From an uncultured Oscillospiraceae bacterium (GTDB lineage Bacteria; Bacillota; Clostridia; Oscillospirales; Ruminococcaceae), in NCBI GenBank assembly GCA_900539195.1, contig UQBC01000019.1:1-47401 (forward strand): a DNA stretch of 47,401 nt. The letters run 5' to 3'. Below, piece after piece: positions 1 through 8,771 of the stretch (position 1 is its first letter; each line of letters opens with the position of its first letter). Both the position numbers and the translations under genes were made by a program. Below the pieces are notes generated by a model. It was not told where the DNA came from. It made no database searches and was given only the letters and a program-made list of their open reading frames with translations.

Positions 1-10
1 TGCAAATAAG

Positions 11-44
11 GGGTGCTGTAATAAAGCAGTACCCTTTTTATTTT
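11..44 (+). terminator. Rho-independent terminator of a gene before the window
   Basis: The arms GGGTGCTG (11-18) and CAGTACCC (27-34) form an 8-bp stem with one G-U pair. They are followed by TTTTTATTTT. The T-run is on the plus strand, so it would end a plus-strand gene lying upstream of position 1. No such gene is visible. Confidence 0.75.
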
Positions 45-171
45 GCGGCTGTAAGCCGTCGCAAGTTCTGCCTTTGCGGCAATGTGCCGCACCAAATTCG
101 CCGTTCTGACTGTTTCCGATTATCTCAGGTTACGGTATCGGCGGATATTAACGTTATGAATATACAGCTGA

Positions 172-207
172 GGGTACTGTGAAAAAATCACAGTACCCTT
201 TGTTTTT
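172..207 (+). terminator. Second strong hairpin terminator, related in sequence to the first
   Basis: A perfect 10-bp stem, GGGTACTGTG (172-181) with CACAGTACCC (189-198), and loop AAAAAAT is followed by TTTGTTTTT. The arms resemble the 11-34 hairpin (GGGTGCTG/CAGTACCC). The T-run is on the plus strand, yet no plus-strand gene lies in 45-171. It also sits 25 nt after the stop of the minus-strand gene ending at 223 and may terminate that gene weakly. Nothing else was recognised in 45-171. Confidence 0.7.
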
Positions 208-222
208 GTATCGGAATGGCAA

Positions 223-1686
223 TTACTCTTTCTTTGCGTCCACCATAGAAGCAAGATGTGCCGCCATCAATTTTGCTGTTTCTCCGCTGAGCAGGTCGGA
301 ACTTTTTGTATTGCCGGTAAGATGTATTATATCCTTGCGCTCTCTGCCCTTTTTAGGTTCGGGAAGAGAGTTGAAGAAGTCCTCCGACGACACTTCAACA
401 TACTTATCATAATTATCGATATATGAGCGGGCTGTGCCGATTATCTTTGAATATCCCGCATCGCCCGAATTCTTGACCTCGGTGAAGAACTGATTTATCC
501 TTTCATCGTGTACCTTTGCAAGGCAGGACGCAACATAGGTATACGTTGCGGAAAGCTCGGGATTTCTCATAACGTTGAGTGCAAAGTCGATAAAATCATC
601 CTTGCTGTGGTAACGCAGATAGTTGCATGCAGCGGTAACGCTGTTATAATAGTTCTCCGAAATTATGACCTTGCCGTCAAGTTCGGTCTGACCTGTAAGC
701 AATGCGTCAAGCATCGGCTTTGTGAGCTCGTCAACACCCTGTGCACACGCTACCATATCCGAATCGGGATAGCGCTCAGAGAAAGCGTCAAGCTGTTTTG
801 GCAGGCGCTTTTGTCCCGATTTCGGCACTACACCGAGTTTCTGCTTGATAGTGTCATAAGTATCAGGTGTAACGTATTTTCTTGATGTAAGCCCGATGCG
901 CAGCTGTTCTTTTGTCAGCGATTCAAACGGAACACGGAAAGAAGCGGAAGAAAACCCTATCGACTTCTTTTCACCGTTCTCATCGGTTATCTTCCAGATT
1001 TCCCTCAGCGGCTGTATCTGTACCGTATAGAACGGTTTGCCCTCTATTGCCGCCGCACAAGCCGCATAGTGTCCTTTCAGCAATACCGAATAAAGTCCGG
1101 AAAAATGCAGTGAAATACCGAACAGATCGCCGTTTCTCAGTCCCTCGACAGAAGCTTTTTTGATAAGCGACGGGTCATATGCCGATGGCCTTTCAGTCGG
1201 TATAAGAAACGGTGCACTGTACGCCTTATCGCCTATTACCCTTATGTTTCTGCCGCTGTTTCTCAGTTGCTTTGACACGCCGTAACCCGACCAGAAGAAC
1301 ATACTCTCTCCTGCTGTCGGATAGGTTTCAACGTATGTGACGGCATAAAGTCCGTCAGGAAGCAGACGCATAAACTGCTCAAGCGCATACTCCGGTGAAC
1401 CGCCAGCCGCAAGCTTGGCGTATGCACCTTCAATGCTCTCGGAGATTATCGAGCCGCCCGATGCGCTTCCGTACTCGCTGATAACTTTGTCTGCGTCATC
1501 ATCGTCCATACCGCCGCTTATAACTATCACCGGAGCGTCATGGGAATACAGGCAATACTTATCATACTCGGAATTCATACGGCATATACCTATCTTGGCA
1601 AAACCGTCCTTTACCGAAAAAACCAGCACCTCGCTGTCATCAATATTGATATGCTCACACACTACCTGAGGTATCTTTTCACTCAT
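223..1686 (-). CDS. Hypothetical cytoplasmic protein, 487 aa
   Basis: I do not recognise this family. The start ATG at 1686 is preceded by AAAGG about 6 nt upstream, and the frame is open for 487 codons. There is no signal peptide or obvious membrane segment. An acidic stretch (DDDDAD) lies near residue 61. The C-terminal third (about 300-440) is rich in Leu/Ala/Tyr and looks helical, perhaps with repeat-like packing. The gene starts 23 nt after the stop of the membrane-protein gene at 1710-2573, so the two are probably co-transcribed and may work together. It is certainly a real gene by length, ribosome binding site and codon pattern, but no function can be proposed. Confidence 0.8.
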   Translation of the reverse strand: MSEKIPQVVCEHINIDDSEVLVFSVKDGFAKIGICRMNSEYDKYCLYSHDAPVIVISGGMDDDDADKVISEYGSASGGSIISESIEGAYAKLAAGGSPEYALEQFMRLLPDGLYAVTYVETYPTAGESMFFWSGYGVSKQLRNSGRNIRVIGDKAYSAPFLIPTERPSAYDPSLIKKASVEGLRNGDLFGISLHFSGLYSVLLKGHYAACAAAIEGKPFYTVQIQPLREIWKITDENGEKKSIGFSSASFRVPFESLTKEQLRIGLTSRKYVTPDTYDTIKQKLGVVPKSGQKRLPKQLDAFSERYPDSDMVACAQGVDELTKPMLDALLTGQTELDGKVIISENYYNSVTAACNYLRYHSKDDFIDFALNVMRNPELSATYTYVASCLAKVHDERINQFFTEVKNSGDAGYSKIIGTARSYIDNYDKYVEVSSEDFFNSLPEPKKGRERKDIIHLTGNTKSSDLLSGETAKLMAAHLASMVDAKKE

Positions 1687-1709
1687 ATTGTTACCTTTGC
1701 CCCTTTCGC

Positions 1710-2573
1710 TTACTTATCCTGCGTTCCGAGCGCAAGGTATTGTTCTATCTTGTCAAGTGCATCGCCGTCAAAAAGTGCTTTCGGTATCCATACAAGCGGA
1801 ACTTTTCTTCTCGTCACGATGAACATAGAAGATGTTTCCACATAGTTGTCATTCATTCCGAAGCGGATTATTTCATGGGGACTGTATACGCCGTCTTCCG
1901 CCGCAGATATTCCTGCCGGGCATATCGCAAACGTGACAGTTTCGTCGCTGTCGGTACAGCTCTTTATCATTGCCGAATATTTCAGCTTAGTCACCGTCAC
2001 CATTATAAGATACGCTATAACCACTGCACCCACGGCACAGAAGAACGTTCCCATTGCGAGATACCACCAGGTATCCTCGGCAAAGCCTATAAGCATCTGG
2101 AACAGCACCGCTGCAAGCACACCTGCCACAAGCGCTATGCACCACAGGAATTTGCCTACCTTGCCTATGACAAGCGACAGCAATGACGAACGTATTTCTT
2201 TCGGGTTGTACTCGCCCTTTGCAAATACAGCCGAATCGGGTATATCATAATTTGAGAAGAACCGTTTATCGGGGAGTATCTCTACAGGCGTGTCACATTC
2301 GGTATCACTGCCGGATATTTCGGAAAGTATTATTGTTTTTGCCGCCGTAAACTGCGAACGTCCCGAAAATGCACGGTCTGGTATATGATATGTCTGCTTC
2401 CCTGCAGTTATTGTTATATTTCCCTTATCTATCCTGACCGATGCAACATCACTCCACTCATATACATCAGGGTGTGCATCGCCCGGATATATTACAGAAA
2501 ATGTATCGGATATTATATAAGTAGTCCCGTTACTGTCAGTCATCACCTGACCGCACAGATGTTCAAACGCCAT
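1710..2573 (-). CDS. Two-TM membrane protein with possible YcxB-like C-terminus, 287 aa
   Basis: This is the first gene of a two-gene minus-strand unit. The start ATG at 2573 has AGAGGC 8 nt upstream. Residues 1-125 look like a soluble beta-rich domain (alternating short hydrophobic strands such as DVASVRIDKGNITITAG). Two hydrophobic helices follow at about 137-160 and 168-195. The C-terminal part (about 200-285), with a pattern of strands ending in WIPKALF and a final amphipathic helix, resembles the YcxB-like domain seen in small bacterial membrane proteins. That resemblance is from pattern only. The function is unknown. No clear SigA promoter was found for it in 2574-2788. Confidence 0.75.
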   Translation of the reverse strand: MAFEHLCGQVMTDSNGTTYIISDTFSVIYPGDAHPDVYEWSDVASVRIDKGNITITAGKQTYHIPDRAFSGRSQFTAAKTIILSEISGSDTECDTPVEILPDKRFFSNYDIPDSAVFAKGEYNPKEIRSSLLSLVIGKVGKFLWCIALVAGVLAAVLFQMLIGFAEDTWWYLAMGTFFCAVGAVVIAYLIMVTVTKLKYSAMIKSCTDSDETVTFAICPAGISAAEDGVYSPHEIIRFGMNDNYVETSSMFIVTRRKVPLVWIPKALFDGDALDKIEQYLALGTQDK

Positions 2574-2788
2574 TTTAAGCCTCTTTTCCGCCCGTGTAAA
2601 GCAAAACGCTTCCAGGGCACAAATACTCTGTTTATTTATCGGCAGAAAAATACTTAATTTTAAGCTTTACAGCATTTTTTTACAGTCTGTTATCAACACA
2701 TAATACGACAATCATTCCGAAGCACGGAAATTTAGTGAAAATAAACTGAAAACCGCCGTCAAGGCAACTATTTATATGCAAAGAAATC

Positions 2789-2817
2789 TTGACTTTTATT
2801 TATAAAGCGGTTATAAT
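2789..2817 (+). promoter_or_regulatory. SigA promoter of the ilvBNC operon
   Basis: TTGACT (2789-2794), 17-bp spacer, TATAAT (2812-2817). The expected transcription start is near 2824, giving an 80-nt leader before ilvB. The rest of the 331-nt gap 2574-2904 is AT-rich and shows no gene. Confidence 0.85.
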
Positions 2818-2826
2818 TATTGATAA

Positions 2827-2845
2827 GCACGAAAATTTAACGTGC
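2827..2845 (+). promoter_or_regulatory. Hairpin at the very 5' end of the ilv leader
   Basis: GCACG (2827-2831) pairs with CGTGC (2841-2845) around a 9-nt AT-rich loop. It lies at the predicted transcript start, so it could protect the 5' end or be an operator half-site pair. No T-box sequence and no run of Ile/Leu/Val codons is present in this leader. Confidence 0.4.
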
Positions 2846-2904
2846 GGCTTTGCTATATGAAAATATGGCATTTTACTAACAGCAAAAAAGGGGTAGGTCG
2901 ATAG

Positions 2905-4536
2905 ATGGCGTCAGAAAAAATGACGGTTGCAAGAGCTATGGTAAAGGCTCTCGAAGCGGAAGGTATAACTACTGTATTCGGTTATCCGGGTGCGGCTATA
3001 TGTCCGTTTTACGACGAGCTTATAAGCTCGGATATACGCCATGTGCTTGTACGCCACGAGGTAAACGGCGGACACGCCGCAAGCGGTTATGCCCGTATGA
3101 CCGGAAAGCCTGCCGTTGCTATAGCAACATCGGGACCGGGTGCGACTAACCTTATCACGGCGATCGCTACCGCCCATATGGACAGCATACCTATGGTGCT
3201 TATCACAGGACAGGTAAGCTGTGAACAGATAGGACGTGACGTTTTCCAGGAGGCAGATATAACAGGTGCGGCTGAGCCTTTCGTAAAGCACAGCTATCTT
3301 GTCAAAGACCCTGCGGAAATGCCGGTCATCTTCAAAAACGCATTTTACATCGCAGGCTCCGGCAGACCGGGACCTGTGCTTATAGATATGCCTTTTGACG
3401 TTCAGAAGGCAGTAATAGATTTTGAATATCCGGAAACGGTGGATATCCGCTCGTACAAGCCCAGTATTCAGGGAAACAAGCTTCAGATAAAGCGTGCCGT
3501 TGCCGCCATAGAAAAGAGTAAAAAGCCTCTTATCTGTGCGGGCGGAGGTATCTTTACCGCAGGTGCGGTAAATCTGCTGAGAGAGTTCATGCAGGTGACG
3601 GATATACCAGTTGTCAATACGATGATGGGTATGAGCAGTGTTCCTGCGGACAATCCTTTGTTCTACGGAATGATAGGTATGCACGGCGTAAAGAGTGCGA
3701 ACTACGCTATCAACAACTGCGACCTGCTGATACTTCTCGGTGCGAGAGTAGGCGACAGAGCGGTCACCGCAATAAGCAGACTTGAGGGCGCAACGGTAAT
3801 ACACATTGATGTTGACCCTGCGGAAATAGGCAAGAACCTTGCCGCAACGATACCCGTTGTAGGCGATGTAAAGATTATACTCGAGCAGCTGCTTGAATGT
3901 GTGAAGAATTACGATCATTATGACTGGAAACAGGAACTGAGTGAGATCAGGAAAACGCAGGACAAGCCGATTGAAGAAGAACCGGAGGGTTGTGTAAATC
4001 CCAAGGCATTTATACGGCTTCTCGGACAGAAGCTCCCCGACAATTCAGTTGTAAGCGCCGATGTTGGGCAGAATCAGATATGGACCGTCAACAATATCGG
4101 TCTTAAAAACGGAAGATTCATAACATCGGGCGGTATGGGAACAATGGGCTATTCCGTTCCTGCCGCTCTCGGTGCAAAAGCGGCACGCCCGGACAGCGAG
4201 GTTGTCGCAATATGCGGCGACGGTAGCTTCCAGATGCAGTTTATGGAACTTGCAACGATGATACAGCATAACATTGCGGTAAAGGTAATCGTTATGACCA
4301 ACAATCGTCTGGGTATGGTAAGAGAGCTTCAGACAAACGGTTACGACAACAGACTGACAGCGGTATTCCTTGACGGCAGTCCCGACTTCATAAAGCTTGC
4401 AGACAGCTACGGCATACCTGCAAAAAGAATTACCGATATAGCCGATGCGGACAAGGCGATTGACGAGATGCTCTCGTCAGAGGGCTGTTATCTGCTTGAA
4501 GTCAGAGTAGCCGAAAATGAAAAGACTATACTGTAA
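2905..4536 (+). CDS. ilvB: Acetolactate synthase, large catalytic subunit
   Basis: Condenses two pyruvates to acetolactate, or pyruvate with 2-oxobutyrate, using thiamine diphosphate; this is the first common step of Val/Leu/Ile synthesis. At 543 aa it has normal family length. The N-terminal pyrimidine-binding domain carries the catalytic glutamate at E52 (RHEVNGG). A central FAD/DHAP domain follows. The C-terminal diphosphate-binding motif starts GDGSF near residue 438 and ends in NN about 30 residues later. The ATG follows a GGGG-rich weak ribosome binding site and touches the TAG of a 15-codon upstream ORF, suggesting translational coupling. Its regulatory subunit ilvN starts 11 nt downstream and ilvC follows. 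Confidence 0.96.
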   Translation: MASEKMTVARAMVKALEAEGITTVFGYPGAAICPFYDELISSDIRHVLVRHEVNGGHAASGYARMTGKPAVAIATSGPGATNLITAIATAHMDSIPMVLITGQVSCEQIGRDVFQEADITGAAEPFVKHSYLVKDPAEMPVIFKNAFYIAGSGRPGPVLIDMPFDVQKAVIDFEYPETVDIRSYKPSIQGNKLQIKRAVAAIEKSKKPLICAGGGIFTAGAVNLLREFMQVTDIPVVNTMMGMSSVPADNPLFYGMIGMHGVKSANYAINNCDLLILLGARVGDRAVTAISRLEGATVIHIDVDPAEIGKNLAATIPVVGDVKIILEQLLECVKNYDHYDWKQELSEIRKTQDKPIEEEPEGCVNPKAFIRLLGQKLPDNSVVSADVGQNQIWTVNNIGLKNGRFITSGGMGTMGYSVPAALGAKAARPDSEVVAICGDGSFQMQFMELATMIQHNIAVKVIVMTNNRLGMVRELQTNGYDNRLTAVFLDGSPDFIKLADSYGIPAKRITDIADADKAIDEMLSSEGCYLLEVRVAENEKTIL

Positions 4537-4547
4537 AGGGTGAGCCT

Positions 4548-5039
4548 ATGAAGCATACTATATCAATACTTGTAGAAAACCACGCAGGCGTTCTCGCAAG
4601 AGTTGCGGGACTTTTCGCAAGACGAGGTTTCAATATAGACAGCCTTGCGGTAGGTATTACAGAGGACGAGAAAATCTCCCGTATCACAATTATCGCAGAC
4701 GGAACGGCATATACCTTGGAGCAGATTGAAAAACAGCTCAACAAGCTGATTGACGTTATAAAAGTACGTCATCTGCCTGCGGAGGAGCTTTTATCAAGAG
4801 AGCTTGTACTTATAAAGGTAGCCTGCCAGCCGTCACAGAGGGCTGAGCTTATCTCGCTCGCCGAGATAGCAAAGGCAAAAATTTCCGATATAACGGTAAA
4901 TACGATGACGCTTGAATTATCCGACAGCGTTCCCCGTATAAAAACGTTCGAGGAGCTTTTACGTCCGTACGGAATAAAGGAAACCGTCCGTACAGGCTCT
5001 ATAGCAATGCAAAAAGGCGGGGCTTCTATGAAGCTGTAA
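4548..5039 (+). CDS. ilvN: Acetolactate synthase, small regulatory subunit
   Basis: The regulatory partner of IlvB, which gives feedback inhibition by branched-chain amino acids. The 163 residues match the usual long form. An ACT domain occupies residues 1-75 (SILVENHAGVLARVAGLFARR, split here by its glycine-rich valine-binding turn N-H-A-G), and a C-terminal IlvN extension ends in a Lys-rich tail. It lies 11 nt after ilvB and 61 nt before ilvC in the same operon. The start ATG is preceded by AAAGGGTGA. Confidence 0.94.
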   Translation: MKHTISILVENHAGVLARVAGLFARRGFNIDSLAVGITEDEKISRITIIADGTAYTLEQIEKQLNKLIDVIKVRHLPAEELLSRELVLIKVACQPSQRAELISLAEIAKAKISDITVNTMTLELSDSVPRIKTFEELLRPYGIKETVRTGSIAMQKGGASMKL

Positions 5040-5100
5040 AAGCCACGCTTTAATATACGGAGGCAAAACTCCGAAAACAAATTTAAAGGAGATCTTTAAA

Positions 5101-6138
5101 ATGGCAAAACTTTATCATCAGGAAGACTGCAACCTTTCTCTGCTTGACGGCAAGACAGTTGCAATAATCGGTTACGGCAGCCAGGGACACGCTCACGCTC
5201 TTAACTTAAAGGACAGCGGCGTTAAGGTAATCATCGGTCTTTACAACGGCTCAAAGTCATGGGCTAAGGCTGAGGCTGCAGGTTTTGAAGTATACACAGC
5301 GGCAGAGGCAGCAGCTAAGGCTGACATCATCATGATTCTTATCAACGATGAAAGACAGGCTGACCTTTACAAGCAGAGCATCGAGCCTAACCTTACAGCA
5401 GGCAAGACACTTGCATTTGCTCACGGCTTCAACATCCACTTTGGTCAGATCGTACCTCCCAAAGACGTTGACGTTATCATGGTTGCTCCTAAGGGACCGG
5501 GTCACACAGTACGTTCAGAGTACACAATCGGCAGAGGCGTTCCCTGCTTAGTTGCAGTTCACCAGGACGCTACAGGCAGAGCGCTTGACACAGGCCTTGC
5601 TTATGCCGCAGGTATCGGTGGTTCAAGAGCCGGCGTACTTATGACAACATTCAAGATGGAAACAGAAACAGACCTCTTCGGCGAGCAGTGCGTTCTCTGC
5701 GGCGGTGTTACAGCCTTAATGAAGGCAGGCTTTGAAACTCTTGTTGAAGCAGGCTACGATCCTCAGAACGCTTACTTTGAGTGCATCCACGAGATGAAGC
5801 TCATCGTTGACCTTATCTACAAGGGCGGTTTCCAGATGATGAGATATTCTATCTCAGATACAGCCGAGTTCGGTGACTACGAGGTTGGTAAGAGACTTAT
5901 CACAGACGAAACAAAGAAGGAAATGAAGAAGGTTCTCGGCGAAATCCAGGACGGTACATTCGCTCGCAACTGGATCATGGAGAACAAGATGGGTCGTTCA
6001 CACTTCAATGCCGTAAGACGTATCGAAAGCGAACAGCAGCTTGAGCAGGTTGGTAAGGAAATCCGTAAGCTGTATGCATGGAATGATGATGCAGGCAAGT
6101 CTATGGATGAAATTGCAGACGCTAAGTTCAGCAAGTAA
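5101..6138 (+). CDS. ilvC: Ketol-acid reductoisomerase
   Basis: Second step of branched-chain amino acid synthesis: isomerises and reduces acetolactate to dihydroxyisovalerate with NAD(P)H and Mg2+. At 345 aa it is a class I (short) enzyme. The Rossmann motif GYGSQGHAHA is at residues 24-33, and the C-terminal knotted helical domain carries the metal ligands (EQ and E-rich segments from about residue 190, e.g. DLFGEQCVLCGG). The ribosome binding site AAAGGAG is near-ideal. Codon use is more biased than in ilvB/ilvN (Thr nearly always ACA, Lys often AAG), consistent with high expression. A small CGGAG/CTCCG stem (5058-5073) precedes the gene and may stabilise its message. Confidence 0.97.
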   Translation: MAKLYHQEDCNLSLLDGKTVAIIGYGSQGHAHALNLKDSGVKVIIGLYNGSKSWAKAEAAGFEVYTAAEAAAKADIIMILINDERQADLYKQSIEPNLTAGKTLAFAHGFNIHFGQIVPPKDVDVIMVAPKGPGHTVRSEYTIGRGVPCLVAVHQDATGRALDTGLAYAAGIGGSRAGVLMTTFKMETETDLFGEQCVLCGGVTALMKAGFETLVEAGYDPQNAYFECIHEMKLIVDLIYKGGFQMMRYSISDTAEFGDYEVGKRLITDETKKEMKKVLGEIQDGTFARNWIMENKMGRSHFNAVRRIESEQQLEQVGKEIRKLYAWNDDAGKSMDEIADAKFSK

Positions 6139-6174
6139 TCCTACTGTTTTTCAAAAAAGGATATTACAACACGA

Positions 6175-6207
6175 CCGCCGTACAGAGATGTACGGCGGTT
6201 TTTATTT
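6175..6207 (+). terminator. Terminator of ilvBNC
   Basis: A perfect 10-bp stem CCGCCGTACA/TGTACGGCGG with a GAGA tetraloop is followed by TTTTTATTT. It lies 36 nt after the ilvC stop. Confidence 0.92.
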
Positions 6208-6257
6208 ACAGCCGGCTACTACTTGCAAATTTCCGACGGATATAGTATAATAATGTA

Positions 6258-6286
6258 TTGACATTTGCAATACAAAACAGCATAAT
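6258..6286 (+). promoter_or_regulatory. SigA promoter of lon-engB-rlmN-aroB
   Basis: Consensus TTGACA (6258-6263), 17-bp spacer, CATAAT (6281-6286). It lies 66 nt before the lon ATG. I saw no CIRCE or CtsR-type heptad repeat near it. Confidence 0.75.
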
Positions 6287-6352
6287 ATGGGTAGTGAGCA
6301 ACAGAAATGTTTAGACTTATTTATATAGAACAAAAGGAAAGGACAGACGAAC

Positions 6353-8770
6353 ATGAAAAATCAACATATAACAATACCGGCACTTGCGCTCCGTGGACTT
6401 GTAATATTCCCGGAAATGATACTGCACTTTGACGTAGCAAGAGAACGCTCGATAAGCGCCGTTGAGGAAGCAATAGAAAACAACGATAGAAAGATATTCC
6501 TTGTAACACAGATCAATGAGGACGTTGACGAGGTTGCGGCGGATAATCTTTACAAAACAGGTGTAGTTGCCGAAATAAGACAGACGCTGAATACACCCGA
6601 CGGCGCAAGACGTGTGCTTGTACAGGGACTTTATACCGCAAAGCTCTGCGGTATCACGCAGGAAGAGCCATATCTCATCGCTGATATAACTCCTTTGCCT
6701 AAACTCAGCGATACGCTTACATCAGCTGAGAAGACAGCATTTGTGCGTTCAATCAACACTGAATTCAAGCAGTACAGCGAAATGTCTCCCAGAATGCCTA
6801 TCGAACTGTACCGTGGTATAATCGGAGAAAAGGATCTGTCAAGACTTATCGATCTTATCGTTTTCAACGTATATTTACGAGTTGAAGACAAGCAGGCTCT
6901 TCTATCCTGCCTGTCATTGCGCAAGCGTGCCGAACTGCTTGTAAAGTTCCTTGCAAAAGAGGTTGACATTGTACGTCTTGAACAGGATATCAACGAGGAA
7001 GTCAAGGAAGCGCTTGACAAGAACCAGCGTGAATTCTATCTGCGTGAACAGATGAGAGCTATCTCACGTCAGCTCGGCGAATTGGACGATCCGCAATCTG
7101 AAGCGTTTGAATATATGGACAGGATTGAAGAGTGCGGTTTTGACGAGGATACCGAAGAAAAGCTGATAAAAGAGTGCGAAAAGCTGATGCACCTTTCTCC
7201 CGGCTCACAGGAGGCGGCTGTTGTCAGAACATATCTCGACACAGTGCTTGATATGCCGTGGAACGTGTACACACACGGAAAGACTGACATTGCAAAGGCT
7301 GAAAAACAGCTCGACCGTGACCATTACGGCATGAAGAAGGTAAAAGAGCGTATACTTGAAATAGTTGCACTCAATCAGTGGAAGGACGCAGACAAGAAAG
7401 GTCAGATAATCTGCCTTGTCGGTCCTCCCGGAGTAGGTAAGACTTCTGTCGCTAAATCAATTGCGACTGCTCTCGGCAGAAAATATGCAAGAGTTTCGCT
7501 CGGCGGTGTGCGTGACGAGGCTGATATAAGAGGTCACAGAAAGACATACATAGGTGCGATGCCCGGTAGAATTGTCAATGCGTTAAAGCAGGCAAAGTCA
7601 ATGAACCCCGTTATCCTGTTCGATGAGATAGACAAGATGGGTAATGACTATAAGGGCGACCCTGCAAGCGCTATGCTTGAGGTTCTTGACAGTGAGCAGA
7701 ACGTAGCGTTCAGGGATCACTATCTTGAAATACCGATAGATTTAAGCGAGGTACTGTTCATTACAACCGCAAACACGCTTGATACTATCCCCGCTCCCCT
7801 GCTCGACAGAATGGACGTTATCGAGCTTGGCAGCTATACAAGAGAAGAAAAGTTCCATATCGCAAAGGAGCATCTTGTTCCGAAACAGCTTAAAAAGCAC
7901 GGCATAAAGCCGCAGGTTCGTTTTGCAAATGATGCGATATACTCGATAATCGACTTTTACACCAAAGAGGCAGGCGTAAGAAAGCTGGAAAGAAACATAG
8001 CTAAAATCTGCCGTATGACGCTTAAAAAGCTCGCATCGGGCGAGGCTGAGAAAATCAATATCAAGGCTAAGGATATTGAAGGCTATCTCGGTGCAAGAAA
8101 ATATACGGGCGAAACTATTTCAAAGCAGGATGAAATCGGCGCTGTGAACGGTCTTGCGTGGACTTCTGTCGGCGGTACTCTTTTACCGCTTGAGGTGCTT
8201 GTAATGGAGGGTACGGGCAAGATTGAGCTTACAGGCTCACTGGGCGATGTAATGAAGGAATCCGCAAAGATTGCAGTCAGCCTTACACGCTCGCTCTCCC
8301 GCAAGTATGAGATCGACCCCGATTTCTATAAGAACAAGGACATTCATATTCACGCTCCCGAAGGTGCTGTTCCCAAGGACGGACCTTCTGCGGGCGTTAC
8401 TATGACAACCGCTCTGGTATCCGCTCTGTCGGGTATCCCTGTACGCAGAGATGTTGCGATGACAGGCGAAATAACGCTTCGTGGCAAGGTGCTTCCGATA
8501 GGCGGTCTGCGTGAAAAGACTATGGCGGCATATTCCGCCGGTATCAAGACGGTGGTCATACCCGATGAGAACAAGGCTGATATGAAGGAGCTTGATGACG
8601 TTATACTGAGCAATATGAGCTTTGTACTTGCGGAAAACATTGACACGGTGCTTAACACAGCACTTGTAAAGCCTAATGTTACCGCCGCAAAGAAAAGCAA
8701 TGAAAAGCTCCCGTCAGCAAAGCCCCGTGCTTCAAGAAAGCCGGGCAAGAATGCCGTAAAGGAAATATAA
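6353..8770 (+). CDS. lon: ATP-dependent protease Lon
   Basis: Cytoplasmic AAA+ serine protease that degrades misfolded and regulatory proteins. At 805 aa it has full family length. The N-terminal LON substrate domain spans about 1-200, followed by a coiled linker. The Walker A motif GPPGVGKTS is near residue 357 and Walker B LFDEIDK near 420. The protease domain has the catalytic serine S679 in KDGPSAG and lysine K722 in REKTMA, giving the Ser-Lys dyad at the same numbers as in E. coli Lon. A basic tail follows the protease domain. The ribosome binding site is AAAGGAAAGGA. It is the first gene of an operon with engB (1-nt gap), a frequent neighbour in Firmicutes. Confidence 0.97.
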   Translation: MKNQHITIPALALRGLVIFPEMILHFDVARERSISAVEEAIENNDRKIFLVTQINEDVDEVAADNLYKTGVVAEIRQTLNTPDGARRVLVQGLYTAKLCGITQEEPYLIADITPLPKLSDTLTSAEKTAFVRSINTEFKQYSEMSPRMPIELYRGIIGEKDLSRLIDLIVFNVYLRVEDKQALLSCLSLRKRAELLVKFLAKEVDIVRLEQDINEEVKEALDKNQREFYLREQMRAISRQLGELDDPQSEAFEYMDRIEECGFDEDTEEKLIKECEKLMHLSPGSQEAAVVRTYLDTVLDMPWNVYTHGKTDIAKAEKQLDRDHYGMKKVKERILEIVALNQWKDADKKGQIICLVGPPGVGKTSVAKSIATALGRKYARVSLGGVRDEADIRGHRKTYIGAMPGRIVNALKQAKSMNPVILFDEIDKMGNDYKGDPASAMLEVLDSEQNVAFRDHYLEIPIDLSEVLFITTANTLDTIPAPLLDRMDVIELGSYTREEKFHIAKEHLVPKQLKKHGIKPQVRFANDAIYSIIDFYTKEAGVRKLERNIAKICRMTLKKLASGEAEKINIKAKDIEGYLGARKYTGETISKQDEIGAVNGLAWTSVGGTLLPLEVLVMEGTGKIELTGSLGDVMKESAKIAVSLTRSLSRKYEIDPDFYKNKDIHIHAPEGAVPKDGPSAGVTMTTALVSALSGIPVRRDVAMTGEITLRGKVLPIGGLREKTMAAYSAGIKTVVIPDENKADMKELDDVILSNMSFVLAENIDTVLNTALVKPNVTAAKKSNEKLPSAKPRASRKPGKNAVKEI

Positions 8771-8771
8771 T

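Noticed and set aside
2857..2904. 15-codon ORF before ilvB as an amino-acid attenuator peptide
   Set aside because: It has only one Ile and one Val codon, no Shine-Dalgarno and no following terminator; at most it couples translation to ilvB.
2911..3918. Long minus-strand ORF (335 codons) inside ilvB
   Set aside because: It is a shadow of the strongly conserved ilvB frame, with Tyr/Arg/His-rich nonsense composition and no ribosome binding site.
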